From: Haplomitrium mnioides
Lineage: Eukaryota; Marchantiophyta; Haplomitriopsida; Calobryales
Direction of reading: 5' to 3'
DNA length: 52,656 bases
Assembly (NCBI GenBank): GCA_049999725.1
Contig: JBNGIS010009186.1
Span: forward strand, 36,555 to 89,210
Within the stretch, counting starts at the first letter, position 1. Each line of letters starts with the position of its first letter. The notes under the pieces were generated by a model. That model did no database searches. It was not told where the DNA came from and was given only the letters and a program-made list of their open reading frames with translations. This document shows, one piece after another, positions 10,936 through 22,385 of the stretch. Both the position numbers and the translations under genes were made by a program.

Positions 10936-12840
10936 TGTCGGCCATGTGTGTTTGCATTTTTTTTTTGGGTGATTATTGAGCTTCTAGCCTTGTAAATTCT
11001 TTCAGTTTGCTTAAGTCATTTGTATCCCTTTGTATTTTATTGTTTTATTGTTGTCATGCCAATCTTGCACCTTTCCCCTCTCCCTCCTTTCCTTTCTCTT
11101 CCTTTCTTTTCTGCTTTCCTCAGTGAATGTTATGGATCCTGCAATGCAAGAGGGAGCCCTGCGGAATCCAAAGGAGTCAGGTAAGAAAGCTAGCAGGAGG
11201 ATCAAAGGAACTTGCAGCAATTCGGGACAGAGGCAGGGCTGACAAGGGTGAGCAAGAGGAAATCAGGGAGAGGTGAGAGGGAGATCAGAAGAATGGAGCA
11301 GCAGAAAGATTTGAGGAAGAGGAGGGCAGAGATCGAAGGGGATGAATCATGGAGGAATTCATGGAGAAGGGAGCCAACAACAATTGAAGAGGAATCATGT
11401 GAGAAGGAATTCACAAGAAGAGTTACGGGAATGAAGGCGAGGGGGAGGATAGTCAAGATGCGAGTAGAAGGCCATCACGCGAGTGGATCGGAGGTCGCAG
11501 CACTGCGGAGACTTGCCCAGTGGCAACGAATGACGAACAAAGGAGCATGCGGCGGGTGAAGACCGGTAAAGAGAAGGCAGTGGGATGAATTCGGAGGATG
11601 AGGCCCCACGGTGGGTCGTCCAGACGAGAAGGGAAGGAGGGGCTTCATAATCGAAAGCCAGCTAATACAATCAGACCAGAGGAGGTGGATCGATGCGAAG
11701 AATCAACTCAAAGGAAGGAAGTTCCGAGGAGTCCGTGGGGTGTTGCGGAAATGTGGCGCTTCTAGCGTACTTCACGGAATTCTAGAGGTGACGTGGAAGC
11801 TCCTCGGAGCCCGAAAAGTTCGACGAGATCGTGCCACTCTAAGTGGGGAACCCGGTTAAGCGGGTTCTGATCCGTCTTACGACGTGGGGAGACTGCTTAA
11901 TAGGGATTCGCCAAGGGAGGTCTCAAAGGTTTGAGGAAAGGGCAAAACATGGATAAGCGAAGTGGCGACTGAGAAAAAGGTGACTTGTTGGTAACTTGTC
12001 TTGAGTCCAAGCGGCATGGAGGATTTCTTAAGGCAACTGCGAGGCTAAGCGGGAAGGGTGAAGCAACGATTCATCATAGTTTCGGATCTTGAGGGAGTCC
12101 GTGGGGCGATGCGAAAATGTGGCAGCCCCAACGTACTTCACGGGATTCGAGGACATGTGGCAGTCCCATGGAGTCCACAGACTCTCAACGGAAAATTGGC
12201 GGGTCCCGCAAAACTTAACGAGGTCCAGCCTCCTTAAGTGAGGAGCCTCAGTTAAGTGGGTTCCGATCAGCCTCCCTACATGGGGAGCCTACTTAATGGA
12301 GATCCAACGGGAAGCACAACCAGAGACCAAGGAAAGAGTGGCAAAAAGGCAATTTATCGCCGGTCCGACTAGAAGAGAGCAGGACAAGCTGAAAGGGTGA
12401 TGAATCACGGGTCTGGCCAAACAAAGAGCGAGCAGTGATGAAAAAGTAATCTATCAATGATATGACCGGAAGAACCAAGGAATGTGAAAGGGGAATCTAT
12501 TGCGGTTTCGGCCAGAGGAAGATCAAGAGGGCGAAAAGGTAATCCATCAACAATATGGCTAGAGGAAGATCAAGGAATGGCGAAAAGGCAATCAAGCGAC
12601 GATCCGGTCAGAAGAAGAAGAAAGGGACCAGCAGCCAAAAGGGCGACCTATGGCAATTCCTGAAATGGCGAGGACAAAAATTCGACGGGGTGACATTGAA
12701 AGTTTGAAGGGGATCAAAGGGAAGTCCGCCACATTTCTCATATCAAGCGGAGGGAAAAGTTAAGAGAAAGGAGCCTCAATTCTTATTGCGAGTGGGTTCC
12801 GAAACGGCGACAACGATACCGTTCTTACTCGGCGAGGGAA
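10936..12840. other. GC-rich segment, no recognisable gene
   Basis: A pyrimidine-rich tract (11060-11125) ends in a splice-acceptor-like CTTTCCTCAG just upstream of an ATG at 11131, which opens 36 codons only. An overlapping frame (11212-11559) encodes 115 basic, Glu/Arg-rich residues without a recognised motif. From 11710 there are degenerate direct repeats: gagtccgtggggyg near 11729 and 12097, and aagygggttcygatc near 11857 and 12255. No protein domain is supported. Confidence 0.4.
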
Positions 12841-12889
12841 CTGTTTGCGGATGACGTGGCATCCGCGGAAGAGAGGAGAAGTCAACGTA

Positions 12890-13115
12890 GGTCAACCGTG
12901 GAATCCAGTCAAGGCGTTGGTCCGCCTACCCCTTTGCGGGGTGGCGTCGGACGGCGCAGTGGCGGATGACGTGGCGTTCGGAGGTGGTCTGAAGGGTCCT
13001 CCGGGTCAACGCGGGTCAACCGCGGAATCCAGTCAATGCGTCGGTCCGCCTATCCCTTTGCGGGGCAGCGTCGGACATCGCGGCTGCAGATGATGTGGTG
13101 ACCTGTGGGGTTCCG
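12890..13115. repeat. Two-copy direct repeat, about 115 bp
   Basis: The block starting gtcaaccgtggaatccagtc near 12892 recurs as gtcaaccgcggaatccagtc near 13013, followed in both by cctttgcgggg and cgtcggac. The same region continues into shorter decayed repeats (gttttgagagcgacggtggg and relatives, 13130-13320). Confidence 0.75.
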
Positions 13116-13680
13116 CGAGCGACGGCGAGGTTTTGAGAGCGACGGTGGGGTTCTAAAGGAGTTTGTGGATGATGTGGCGACTTGCGAGGGTTTGCGAGTG
13201 ACGGCAAGGTTCCGATAGTGACGGTGGGGTTCTGAGGGAGTTTGCGGATGACGTGGCGGCTTGCGAAGGTCCGCGAGCGCTTGTGGAAGTGTGGCGGCTT
13301 GCAAGGATCCGCATGCAATTGTGGGAGCATGGCAACGAGGAGAATCGATGATAATTGAGAAGCAGCCTGGGGGATGCGTCAGGTAACCCATCTGTTGCGA
13401 ATCCAATCCTCTCTAAATGAATTTTTTTTGAATTTCTCTGTGGGGAAAATCTCTCTGACCAAACTTTGGATCTGCGCTCAACGAGATGCTTTGAAGGAAT
13501 CGAATCGGGATTGCTACGGGGTTGCTAATGCGCCTAGCGGTGAGGCGATTCCTGATCAAAAATCTGCAAGGGAGAGCACTACAAATCGAAAGCAGAGTTC
13601 AGCCAAGCCTTCTCCCGAAATCTTCCTCCCTCGATCTTGAATGTTTCAAAGAGATGACCGTTAAACGTAGACTGTCTGCC
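13116..13680. repeat. Short degenerate repeats in the GC-rich insertion
   Basis: Words such as gatgatgtggcgacttgcga and ggatgacgtggcggcttgcg recur at roughly 50-110 bp intervals up to 13320. The rest (13330-13680) shows no gene. Confidence 0.5.
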
Positions 13681-13780
13681 NNNNNNNNNNNNNNNNNNNN
13701 NNNNNNNNNNNNNNNNNNNNNNNNNNNNNNNNNNNNNNNNNNNNNNNNNNNNNNNNNNNNNNNNNNNNNNNNNNNNNNNN
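13681..13780. other. Assembly gap, 100 N, followed by a G16 run
   Basis: Exactly 100 N. The run of 16 G at 13781-13796 touches the gap and is probably the reason assembly failed, or a read-end artefact. Confidence 0.95.
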
Positions 13781-13796
13781 GGGGGGGGGGGGGGGG

Positions 13797-14195
13797 ACGC
13801 GCACCTGTAGGGAGAGTATAGCTGGGATCGCTGTGAAGTCTGGAGGGTTGCTGTTTATGCAAAATTGAGTTGTGAGAGCAATCTCGAGGAGGAAGAAGCA
13901 ACGAGGGAGAGAGGGGAGAATTCCAGCCAAGATTTGCGTGAGGGAGTGGACTCGTGCAGGGGGACCAGTGGGGGTGGAGGTGGACTGGAGGGGCGCTGAG
14001 AATCGTTTAGCGTTGAGCTCTAGAGTCTCAAGCGATCTAGGTGGACTCATTGTGCGGGTGGACCAGCATTTGGAGGTGGATCGCCACTCGAATTGAAGGG
14101 AATTCTTTCAGTCTTGAATTCATGAGAGGCTGCCAAGGGGGGATCTTGGGGTTGTCTAAGCATCATCTATGTAGGAGCATCAATTCTAGGGGCGC
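13797..14195. other. GC-rich flank left of the Gypsy element
   Basis: Part of the 9.55-kb insertion. Short open frames only; no recognisable product. Confidence 0.4.
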
Positions 14196-14764
14196 TGTAA
14201 CAGTCACTAACTTTAGCAAGCCATAACTAAACATGAAGTAAGATACAGTATCAACTAGGTCTAGAAAAGTATTACTAAGTTAGAGTAACAGAAAGCGGTT
14301 GCTATTTTAGAGAGTTGGACATGTGGCAAGAGGAGAAAAAGTCAACAAATTAAAGTGAAAAAAGAGAGCACTTTAGAAGAGGATAAGAACACGTGGCAAA
14401 CAAAGAATTAAAGTGAAAAGAAGGTTCTAAAGATAAGGACACATGGCAGAAGGAGAACTAAAGAGATAGAAGGCTCTAAAGATAAGGACACGTGGCAACA
14501 AGAGAATAAAAGTAAAGGGTGGTCCAATTAGAGCGAAAGAGAAAAGAAGAGTCCAATTAGAAGAGGATAGAAAAGCAACCAATGAGGTTCAATCACCCAT
14601 GTAAGCAAAGAGCTTTCTATCAAGTATATAAATAAGGGAGAGTGCATTGTTTGGCATCTCTTACCTTGGGGGTTTTGAAGTTCTTTGTGTGCCTCTTTTA
14701 TGCTAACTTGTATGTGTTATACTTGTGCTAATTCGTGCGTGTAATGTGGGTTTGTAGTGTTACA
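14196..14764 (+). repeat. Gypsy 5' LTR, 569 bp
   Basis: It starts TGTAACAGTCAC and ends GTAGTGTTACA. It has the same length as 18933-19501 and differs from it at scattered positions, by eye several percent. A TATATAAATA box lies near 14625. Confidence 0.93.
14625..14634 (+). promoter_or_regulatory. TATA box of the Gypsy LTR
   Basis: TATATAAATA about 140 bp before the LTR end. The equivalent site in the 3' LTR reads TATATAAAGA. Confidence 0.55.
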
Positions 14765-14765
14765 A

Positions 14766-14777
14766 TGGTATCAGAGC
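14766..14777 (+). other. Gypsy primer-binding site (initiator-Met tRNA)
   Basis: TGGTATCAGAGC, complementary to the 3' end of plant initiator-Met tRNA, one base after the 5' LTR. Confidence 0.92.
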
Positions 14778-15422
14778 TTGGTCTTCTCCAAAGAAGTGTA
14801 GATTATCCCTCTTTAGAGAAGTACTGAAGACCTTTTGGAGTAGTGGAATCTCTACTTTGCATCAACTCCAAAAGAGTTAAACTCTCAAGTTTTCATGAAT
14901 AAAGGATAGCGGATATCCCATCCTTTATGAATGAAGATAAGAAGTTGACTTGATATTATGGTAGCAAATAGATAAAGGAGCATTTGTACCTCATAGAATT
15001 CCTCTATTAAATCCTTTTAATATTCGTGTGTTTAATATTGACAAACTTTTCTTTCATCAATTTTCTGTATACAATTTTGGGGATAATTTTATGGTTTTTG
15101 TGATGGAATCAAGAGAACCTGTTATCTTACCTGTGGTAAATTATGGTGTTACATGGGAGTGTTTTATTTATGTTTTGTGGTAGATAGAAAATGGATTTGA
15201 ACCAAGCTCCTCTAGAAGAGTTCAACTCCAAGTGTCACATTTCTATTCGAGTGACGCATAAACAAATGCAGCAAGATTTTCTTGTTCGTAAGTTTGGAGA
15301 GAGGTTTTGTGATTCAAAGTTTGCATCAACTAAATCTTTTATTTTGCCTATTCTTCACAATTGGAATGTGTATGTATTTGTTTTCGTATAAGTTACAAGT
15401 AGTTAAGTTGTGACAGAAAATC
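14778..15422 (+). other. Gypsy 5' leader
   Basis: Untranslated leader of about 650 bp between the primer-binding site and gag. A 66-codon open frame at 15191-15391 has no recognisable features. Confidence 0.6.
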
Positions 15423-16370
15423 ATGGAGGGAAGTTCTTCCAATCTACAAGAAGGAGCTTGGATGATGACAAAGTTGGAGGAACTTCAAGCAGTCTTTATA
15501 GCAAGCCAACAACAAACAAATATGTTAATGACGGAGATGGTGAAAATGCAGTTGCAACAAGAGAATAGAGAAGTGAGTCGAGAAACATTGCTTCAAAAGA
15601 TAAGCAAGTCATGTAAAGTGGAGGCTTATAGAGGAAGCCGCATGGTAGGTGTTGTCGAAGGATAGGTATATCGGATGGAAGTTCATATGTTGTATTACCC
15701 GCATACATCAGATTTAGAAAATGGGCTATTCGCAAGATCATTTTTAATGAAGCACGCATCTATTTGGCTACAAGGATGGGAGAGACAAAAAAATGCACGA
15801 GGAGAACAACTTTTATGGAGTAGCCTTAAAGAATGCTTATTACAAAATTTCAAAGCAGTAGACTCTATATTAACCGCAAGAACTAAGCTTTGGGAGTTAG
15901 AACAACAAGGAAGTGTTGCAAGGTACATTGAAGAATTTTGAAGCTTACAAGTCCAAATTGAAGACATGAGTTCAGCAGAGGCCCTTTACAAATTTTTGCA
16001 AGGATTGAAAAAGAAGATTCGAAGGGAAGTTATGATGAGAAATCCGAAGGATGTTAACGAAGCCATCTCGTATGCTCAAAGAATTGAAGGAACATTGGGA
16101 ATTGTGCAAATAGGAGGGAATAACGGTCCCATGCCTATGGAGTTGGGACATATCAGAAGAAGAGATTTCAATTGCTCCAATCAACAACCAGAAGGACCAT
16201 ACAATGTTATTGAAGGAAGAAATGAAGAACGACGAGAAACACAAACATGTTACAATTGTGGTCGAATAGGGCATATTGCACCAAATTGCAGAGCAATACG
16301 ACGTAATCAAAGGCGAGTGTTCCGACGACCTCTTCATAATGTCAACAATGGAGAAGATGAAGAATGTTAG
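15423..16370 (+). pseudogene. Gypsy gag with two in-frame stops
   Basis: One reading frame of about 315 codons encodes the structural Gag protein that packages the element RNA. In-frame stops fall near 15663 (TAG) and 15939 (TGA), splitting it into pieces that stay in the same frame. The middle part has the capsid-type words WLQGWE and LWELEQ. Near the C-terminus is a zinc knuckle, CYNCGRIGHIAPNC (Cys-Cys-His-Cys), which binds nucleic acid. The frame ends at 16370 and pol starts at 16364 in another frame, so an overlap and frameshift is the likely original arrangement. Confidence 0.88.
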
Positions 16371-18920
16371 GGAAACGATGGGCACCAGTAAAAAAGCCTC
16401 GTGGTTTTGATGGGAGAAAGAAGAAAGACGAGGAAAAGTTTCGACCTAAGCAAATATACTATATAGAAAAACAAAGAAATAGAGGACTAATTGTGGTTGA
16501 TGGATGGATGGAAGGATTGGCAGTGAGAGTTTTGGTGGACTCTGGAGCGGAAGAAAGTTATCTATCACAAACAATAGCCTTGAAGCTGAAGTTGCCAATT
16601 GAAAAGGAAGAACATGAGGTGGTTGAAATAGCCAATGGCCAAAGTGAGGCTATTGAACATTTATCTCAAACTATATCTCTACATATGGGCAATTATAAAG
16701 AGAATTTGGAATGGAAAATCACGACTTTAACAAGATATGATACGATTCTTGGAATGAAATGACTACGAAGATATAACCCGCAAGTAGATTGGTGAAAGAA
16801 GATACTCACGACATCTCAATGGAAGATTCGGGGAGATTGAGTACGACCTCATTCATGGCATCTGCTCTTATATGTGATTGGAGCACACTCAATCAAAAGA
16901 GAAGACATGGTGTTTTTAGAGCTCATACGTGAACTCACAATTGATAAGGAGGACTTAAAGAATAAAATTCCCCATGATTTTCAAGGTATTTTGAAGGAGT
17001 TTCACGATGTCTTTCCCAATGATTTACCCCATGTCTTGCCACCTAAACGATGCATTGATCACAAGATTGAGGTTATTCCAGGAAGTATCCCACCATGTAA
17101 AGCACCATATCAATTGCCTCCTCATGAACTCGAGGAATGCAAATCTCAGATTATTGAATTATTGGAGAAGGGGTTCATTCAACCAAGCATCTCTCCTTAT
17201 GGTGTACTAGTATTGTTTGTGAAAAAGTGTTATCAACCAAGGATTGGAAGCACTATCTCGGAGATAAAGAGTTTGTGATCGAAACTGACTATAAGCCTCT
17301 AATCTATCTAGAAACTCAAAAAGAGCTATAAGAAAGGCAGATTCGATGGGCAGAGTGGCAACAACTATTCCATATGAAGATGCTTTATGTGGAAGGAAAA
17401 CGTCAAATTGCAAATGCCTTGACATGCATGCCTCAACTCAACATCATGTCAGAAATCACAATTCATCCTACTTGGTGGACAGAAATGTTGGCGGCAGTAA
17501 AGACAGATGAAGAGATCATCGTCGCACAACAAAAGAAGTTGGTGAAAGAGGTGAGAGGATTGATTTTCTTCCAAGATAAGGTATGGGTTCCCAACAATGT
17601 TAAGCTTCGCTCTAAGATTTTATATGAAGCACATGATTCCGCAGTTGAGGGCCATGTTGGAATTGAGAAGACCTTGGACCATCTTCAACGAGTTTATTAT
17701 TGGCCTAAAATGCATCAAGATGTGGAGGCTTATGTTCGAAGTTGCTTGGTTTGTCAACAAAACAAGGCTACCAACCTTAAACGATGAGGCTTATTGCAAT
17801 CATTACCTATTCCCAATCGACGATAGGAGCATGTAAGTATGGATATTGTGTGTGAGCTACCTCGTACTTCTACGGGCTATGATGCTATTGTTGTTTTTGT
17901 GGACAAGCTAAGCAAAATAATTCATATTTGTCCAACTACCAAATCTGTAACAACACCTGAGTTAGCACAAATTTATTTGGAAGCAGTCTACTCTCATCAT
18001 GGTCTTTCCAAAGTTATTATTTTTGACCGGGGTACTCAATTCACCAGCATGTTTTAGCGCACTATATTTGGTCTTCTTAAGACCAAATTGGCTATGTCTA
18101 CTGCTTATCATCCGGAATCTGATGGTCAAACTGAACGGGCCAACCGAACCATCGAAGATATGCTACGAGCTTTTACTTTGGAAGAGCAAGAGGAGTAGGA
18201 TTGGCTACTCCCTCTTGTAGAGTTCTCGTATAATAACATCAATAGTTCCACACATGCCACACCTTTCTTTTTGATGTATGGTGAGCATCCTACCACGATC
18301 TCTAGTCTTCAACATACCTTACGGTCGACTTCTAAGAGTCTAGCCGTTGATGATTTTCTCCATCGTCTACATCACGGCATTTGACGAGCCAAGGAAAAAT
18401 ATGAAGTTGCTTGTAATTGACAAAAGCAATATGCTGATACTCATCATTGAGAGGTAACCTTTGCTATCGGTGACCAAGTTTGGCTCTCCACATCCAATCT
18501 TCCTTTGCTTCATTCACGTAAGTTAAGTACTCACTTTATTGGTCATTTTTTCTATCTCTGCTCGTATTGGTGAAGTGGCTTATCGGTTGGTTTTACCTCC
18601 TTACATGAAGATTCATCCGGTCTTTCATGTCTCTTTACTCAGGGCTTTTGTCCCTCATTCTTCCTCTTTTACCAGTACCCAAGAGCCCTCTCTACCACCT
18701 GAACTTATTGAGGGTTATGAAGAGTATGAGGTTGAACAACTCTTGAAGAAACATACATGATGCCGCGGTCGTCGTGAGATTTTTGAATATTTGGTTTGTT
18801 GGAAAGGCTACCCTCTTTATGAAGCTACTTGGGAGCTATTGGAGAATTTGGCTAATGCCTCTGCGCTTGTTCACTCTTTTGAGAACTCTCTTACTCGCAA
18901 CACGGACGTTGTCTCTTAAA
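16364..18920 (+). pseudogene. Gypsy pol, fragmented, reverse transcriptase core deleted
   Basis: Pieces in order: aspartic protease with VLVDSGAEESYL (16364-16762); the start of the reverse transcriptase region (16874-17220), which includes a KAPYQLPPHE word; an abrupt jump near 17220 into the end of RNase H (FVIETDYKPL, then a QIRWAEW word, to 17430), so the catalytic reverse transcriptase core is missing; the integrase zinc-binding domain (VGIEKTLDHLQRVYYWP and CLVCQQNK, to 17787); the integrase core ([31 protein letters not shown], 17839-18200) with stops; and a C-terminal chromodomain (EYLVCWKGYPLYEATWE, 18780-18840) that in related elements reads chromatin marks at the target. Many stops and shifts make it non-functional. 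Confidence 0.88.
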
Positions 18921-18932
18921 AATGGGGAGGAT
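18918..18932 (+). other. Gypsy polypurine tract
   Basis: AAAAATGGGGAGGAT directly before the 3' LTR, the usual primer site for plus-strand synthesis. Confidence 0.8.
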
Positions 18933-19501
18933 TGTAACGGCCACTAACTTTAGTAAGCCATAGCTAAAAATGAAGTAAGATACAGTATCAACTATGTTTA
19001 GAAAGCTATTACTAAGTTAAGAGTAACAGAAAGCGGTTGCTATTTTAGAGAGTTGGACACGTGGCAAGAGGAGAAAAAGTCAACAAATTAAAGTGAAAAA
19101 AGGAGCACTTTAGAAGAGAATAAAGACATGTGGCAAGCAAAGAATTAAAGTGAAAAGAAGGTTCTAAAGATAAGGATACGTGGCAGAAGGAGAACTAAAG
19201 AGATAGAAGGTTCTAAAGATAATGACACGTGGCAACAGGAAAATAAAAGTAAAAGGTGGTCCAATTAGAGCGAAAGAGAAAAGAAGGGTCCAATTAGAAG
19301 AGGATAGAAAAGCAACCAATGAGGTTCATCCACCTACGTAAGCAAAGAGCTTTCTATCAAGTATATAAAGAAGGGAGAGTGCATTTTTTGGCATATCTTA
19401 CTTTGGGGGTTTTGAAGTTCTTTGTACGCATCTTTTATGCTAACTTGTATGTGTTATACTTGTGCTAATTTGTGCGTGTAATGTGGGTTTGTAGTGTTAT
19501 A
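18933..19501 (+). repeat. Gypsy 3' LTR, 569 bp
   Basis: It starts TGTAACGGCCAC and ends GTAGTGTTATA. It is the partner of 14196-14764. Confidence 0.93.
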
Positions 19502-20488
19502 GGGGTTTGGAGGCGTTTCTGGTCGTAATTCTCAAGTGGAGTCAAGAGAGGAGTGGCTGTGTTAGTGCCCGCGCACTTCAAAGAAGATCCATTCAAAGCT
19601 CAAGGTGGAGTGGGTGGCCAGCAGTTGAGGGGACTGTCTTCCAGATGTGGAAGTTAAAGAAATCCTCTTCCAAGCCTTAGGAAGTAAATTCAAGGCTTCT
19701 TGCGAAGGAAGTTGAAAAACAATCTGAATGAGAGTGGGTGGATGAAGGATCGGAGGAGAACTAAAGTTATTGATGGGAGTTGAAGGAGGATTAAGAGAAA
19801 AGATTGGTTCTTGAGAGGTGGAAAAGGATTGTGATGTTGGTAGGACAATGTACAAGTATTGGTGTCTTTATGTTTACGTGTGTTGTTAGATTTGTGTTCT
19901 GTTTGTAGCTTTGTGAAGTTCTTAGTTTTAGAAGATCTGCATTTCATTTGTCCAATCCTGAAGACACCATAGACAAGGGAAGTCAAGACAAACAAGAGTG
20001 TATTGTGATAATTGGATGTTGGGACTTGTTTCCCTTCTGTATACAAGGTGATTGGGTCCAATACTTGACTCTCGAATTATGCTACAAAGTGATTCATCGT
20101 CATTACAGCCTACTCGTGTGTGTTTTGAGGAAATGAATGTGAACGAGCAAGTGGGCTACTGAAGCAATTGTGGTATAGTGGCCATGACCGTGAGGCAAAC
20201 ACGAATCACTCAGGACTTCCCAAGAAACCATTGCAGCCAAGAGTCAGATGCCTTGTTCTATCTGCCATTGTATTTCAAGTGGCACTTTTCGAGGTTAAGG
20301 CCTGAAGGAGGGGTGTGGGTGTGCTTGGGTGTGTTGAGTGGTGTGCAGTCACTCTTGAACTGGTAAGCAGAAGTTGGGGTCCATTTGGTGCAAAGCCCCT
20401 CCCATAAAAAGTCCCGAAACACTAGTCAGCCCTTAAGTAGGGGTAACTCTTTCGAAAAAGAGTTAAGGCTCCGACCACGGGGCTGACT
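19502..20488. other. Right part of the GC-rich insertion
   Basis: About 990 bp between the Gypsy element and resumed gene A sequence. No coding domain and no counterpart of the 10936 end were found. The final bases, CGACCACGGGGCTGACT, abut the CAAAG duplication. Confidence 0.45.
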
Positions 20489-22344
20489 CAAAGTTGAATC
20501 TTTCTTTTGACTACTCCAATATATCAATACAAAGACGTTCAAATCAGAATTTCCATACAGTTGTGGACCTTTCTTTGTCATTATTAGATGAAGACGACGA
20601 TGTTCAAGATCCAAATGTGTTTGTCCAAAACACAAAAGTAGAGAATCAATGGACTGTTTCAATTTTGAAGATGATTTGCTGTCACCGATGGCACCACTCA
20701 AACACTGAGTGATTTACAATCAAGTTGGACCTTTGAATGAGATTGGGAGATCTTTAAGAAACCGAATTCTTTTGGAGGAATCTTCAAATGACAATTTAGG
20801 AAATGATTCTAGCAAAGAGTTTCAATCAACCAACATTTCGTTGGAGCTACCGCAAGGGCACTGATTATTTTACAAATTTTTTTCTAATGTTTAAAATATT
20901 GATGAAGATTCCATTTTGGCATAGTTATGTTCTCCCAATCGTCAATGTGGTCTTCATCCATCAGAAACTTATTTTAAATGAACAAATAATGTTANNNNNN
21001 NNNNNNNNNNNNNNNNNNNNNNNNNNNNNNNNNNNNNNNNNNNNNNNNNNNNNNNNNNNNNNNNNNNNNNNNNNNNNNNNNNNNNNNNNNNNNNTATGCA
21101 AGATGATGAATTATCTTTGATGGCTAGATTTGCCTACAAATTGAATCAATTGACACTACATAAGAATTCTTTGTCTGGGCCAAAACCCAAATGAGTAAAT
21201 ACTTTACATGAAAATTCTTTGTGGAAAGTCCATCATGACGACAACTTTGTGAAGAAAAAGCTTGATCCAATATCAGTTTGAAATTGAGGAGAATTTCATG
21301 TTGTCAAAATAATTGTTTGTCATTGTGCAAGACAAAATTTTTGAAAAGTGTGAGAGAAACGTATTTTTGACAAAGCATGAAGAATCAAGACATCACATTG
21401 TAGTAGGGAATACCAAGAAAAGACTCTAATGTTGACAATCAGTTCACTCTACTTGGTAGTACCATTGTTTTTAGATGAGCCTTTAGATTAATACTATCAG
21501 TAGAGAATGATAGAATCCAAAGGATTCAAAATCTCAAAAAATGCAGATCTTAGAGGCATTTTTGGAAAAAGAGAAAATTTTGCTAAAGGAGTATTCGTGC
21601 GTGAATGAATGGACATTTTTTTTCAAGGACATTGTGAGAGAATGCCTACTCATGAAGTTTGCAACTTGCCCAAAAATTTTACAAAATGGGAAGTTTATAA
21701 CTACTACACAACTTATTTGAAAGAGAAAAATCCCGGTTGCATTATTAGTTTTTTGGTTTTACAAAACATTAGAGAACTCATTTTCCAAATGGTAAATTTC
21801 CAAAATGAAATAGATTTGCTATTTGTAAAGTTTGCAAAGAAATAAAATCATTGCGAGAAAAATCCACCTTGGAGTCTGACTAGGGCAACAAATTTCTTCT
21901 CTTTTAAAGCCTACGATTATTCGATGCTATGTTTACGAGACTCAAAGCTTAGTTCTAGAGATGTTATACTTTCTCAATTTAGTGCCAAAAGATATTTGTT
22001 TTGCTTAGTTGTTCAACAAGCAAGATTTGAGTCAAATAAACCTTGGCAACTTGAGTTGTTAGAACAGACTCTATGCTCGCATAGGGTTTGTTGCTTTTAG
22101 TTTGAATCTAAGTCATATCAAGAGTTAAATAAAGCAAGGAAATTGATATGATTGTTGGTTGCAACCTTAGCCTTGGACCCAATTTTGCTATTGTTGCTTT
22201 GAATCAAGAGCTCGTTGCTAAGTAAACAATATTAAGAATCATTTTTGTTGTTTGCAAATCCTATACGAGCATAGGTTTTGTTCTTGTTTCTTTCAAATCC
22301 AGTCGCAACAACAGTCAAAGCAAGCCAAGATATTGATGTTGAAT
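20489..22344 (+). pseudogene. Gene A copy 1, central and 3' part
   Basis: Gene A resumes after the CAAAG duplication with the conserved LNLSFDYSNIS and VVDLSLSLLDED words, matching the minus-strand copies at 25669-25310 and 36952-36195. Further on are NSLWKVHHDDNFVKKKLDP (about 21208) and a decayed block (21700-21880) in which several frames must be used to read GFTKH, RTHFP and a C-x2-C pair followed by KEIKSL. Stops and shifts are frequent and a 100-N gap lies at 20995-21094. The sequence then carries isolated palindromes (for example tatgctcgcatagg) up to 22344, where PMT-2 begins. Function unknown. The basic, Cys-containing block could belong to a mobility protein, but I see no catalytic triad. 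Confidence 0.5.
20995..21094. other. Assembly gap, 100 N
   Basis: Exactly 100 N inside gene A copy 1. Confidence 0.99.
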
Positions 22345-22385
22345 AGTCGCTACTTTGAACTAAGAACACGCTATTCAAAACATGA
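22345..22385 (+). repeat. Terminal inverted repeat, gene-A end of PMT-2 (cut by a gap)
   Basis: It begins AGTCGCTACTTTGAAC and is followed by taagaacacgctattc, matching the inverse of 31216-31259. It is the only gene-A-side terminus in the window. The end of the repeat is hidden by the gap. Confidence 0.72.

Larger units (their letters stand above)
14196..19501 (+). mobile_element. Ty3/Gypsy chromovirus, defective, 5.3 kb
   Basis: Two long terminal repeats of 569 bp flank gag and pol in the order protease, reverse transcriptase, RNase H, integrase, chromodomain, which is the Gypsy order. A primer-binding site complementary to initiator-Met tRNA follows the 5' LTR and a purine tract precedes the 3' LTR. 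Both LTRs begin TGTAAC; the left ends GTTACA, the right GTTATA. The central reverse transcriptase with its YVDD-type box is deleted and the frames are broken, so it cannot move on its own. I see no clean target duplication (GGCGC against GGGGT). Confidence 0.92.
10936..20488. mobile_element. GC-rich 9.55-kb insertion of unknown class in PMT-1 gene A
   Basis: Gene A homology stops at 10935 and resumes at 20489, with CAAAG on both sides (10931-10935 and 20489-20493), or TCAAAG if one more base is counted. A 5-bp duplication fits an LTR-type integrase. However, I find no matching long repeats at its two ends, no primer-binding site of its own and no coding domain. The segment contains a later Gypsy element (14196-19501), so its own length is about 4.2 kb plus a gap. 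It is markedly richer in G+C than the PMT DNA. A non-autonomous large retrotransposon derivative (LARD-like) is one possibility; captured host DNA is another. Confidence 0.5.

Noticed and set aside
11131-11559. Possible captured host gene after a splice-acceptor-like tract
   Set aside because: Only short, overlapping frames follow and none has a recognisable domain, so it is left as unclassified.
13781-13796. Run of 16 G, possible G-quadruplex
   Set aside because: It touches an assembly gap and may be a sequencing artefact. A single G run does not support a functional claim.
13522-14050. Open frames reading through the N gap at 13681-13780 (similarly at 10424, 20995 and 22386)
   Set aside because: They exist only because N is translated as X. 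The gap length is a placeholder.
14766-14777. TGGTATCAGAGC words as parts of tRNA genes
   Set aside because: They are retrotransposon primer-binding sites next to LTRs. No cloverleaf can be built around them.
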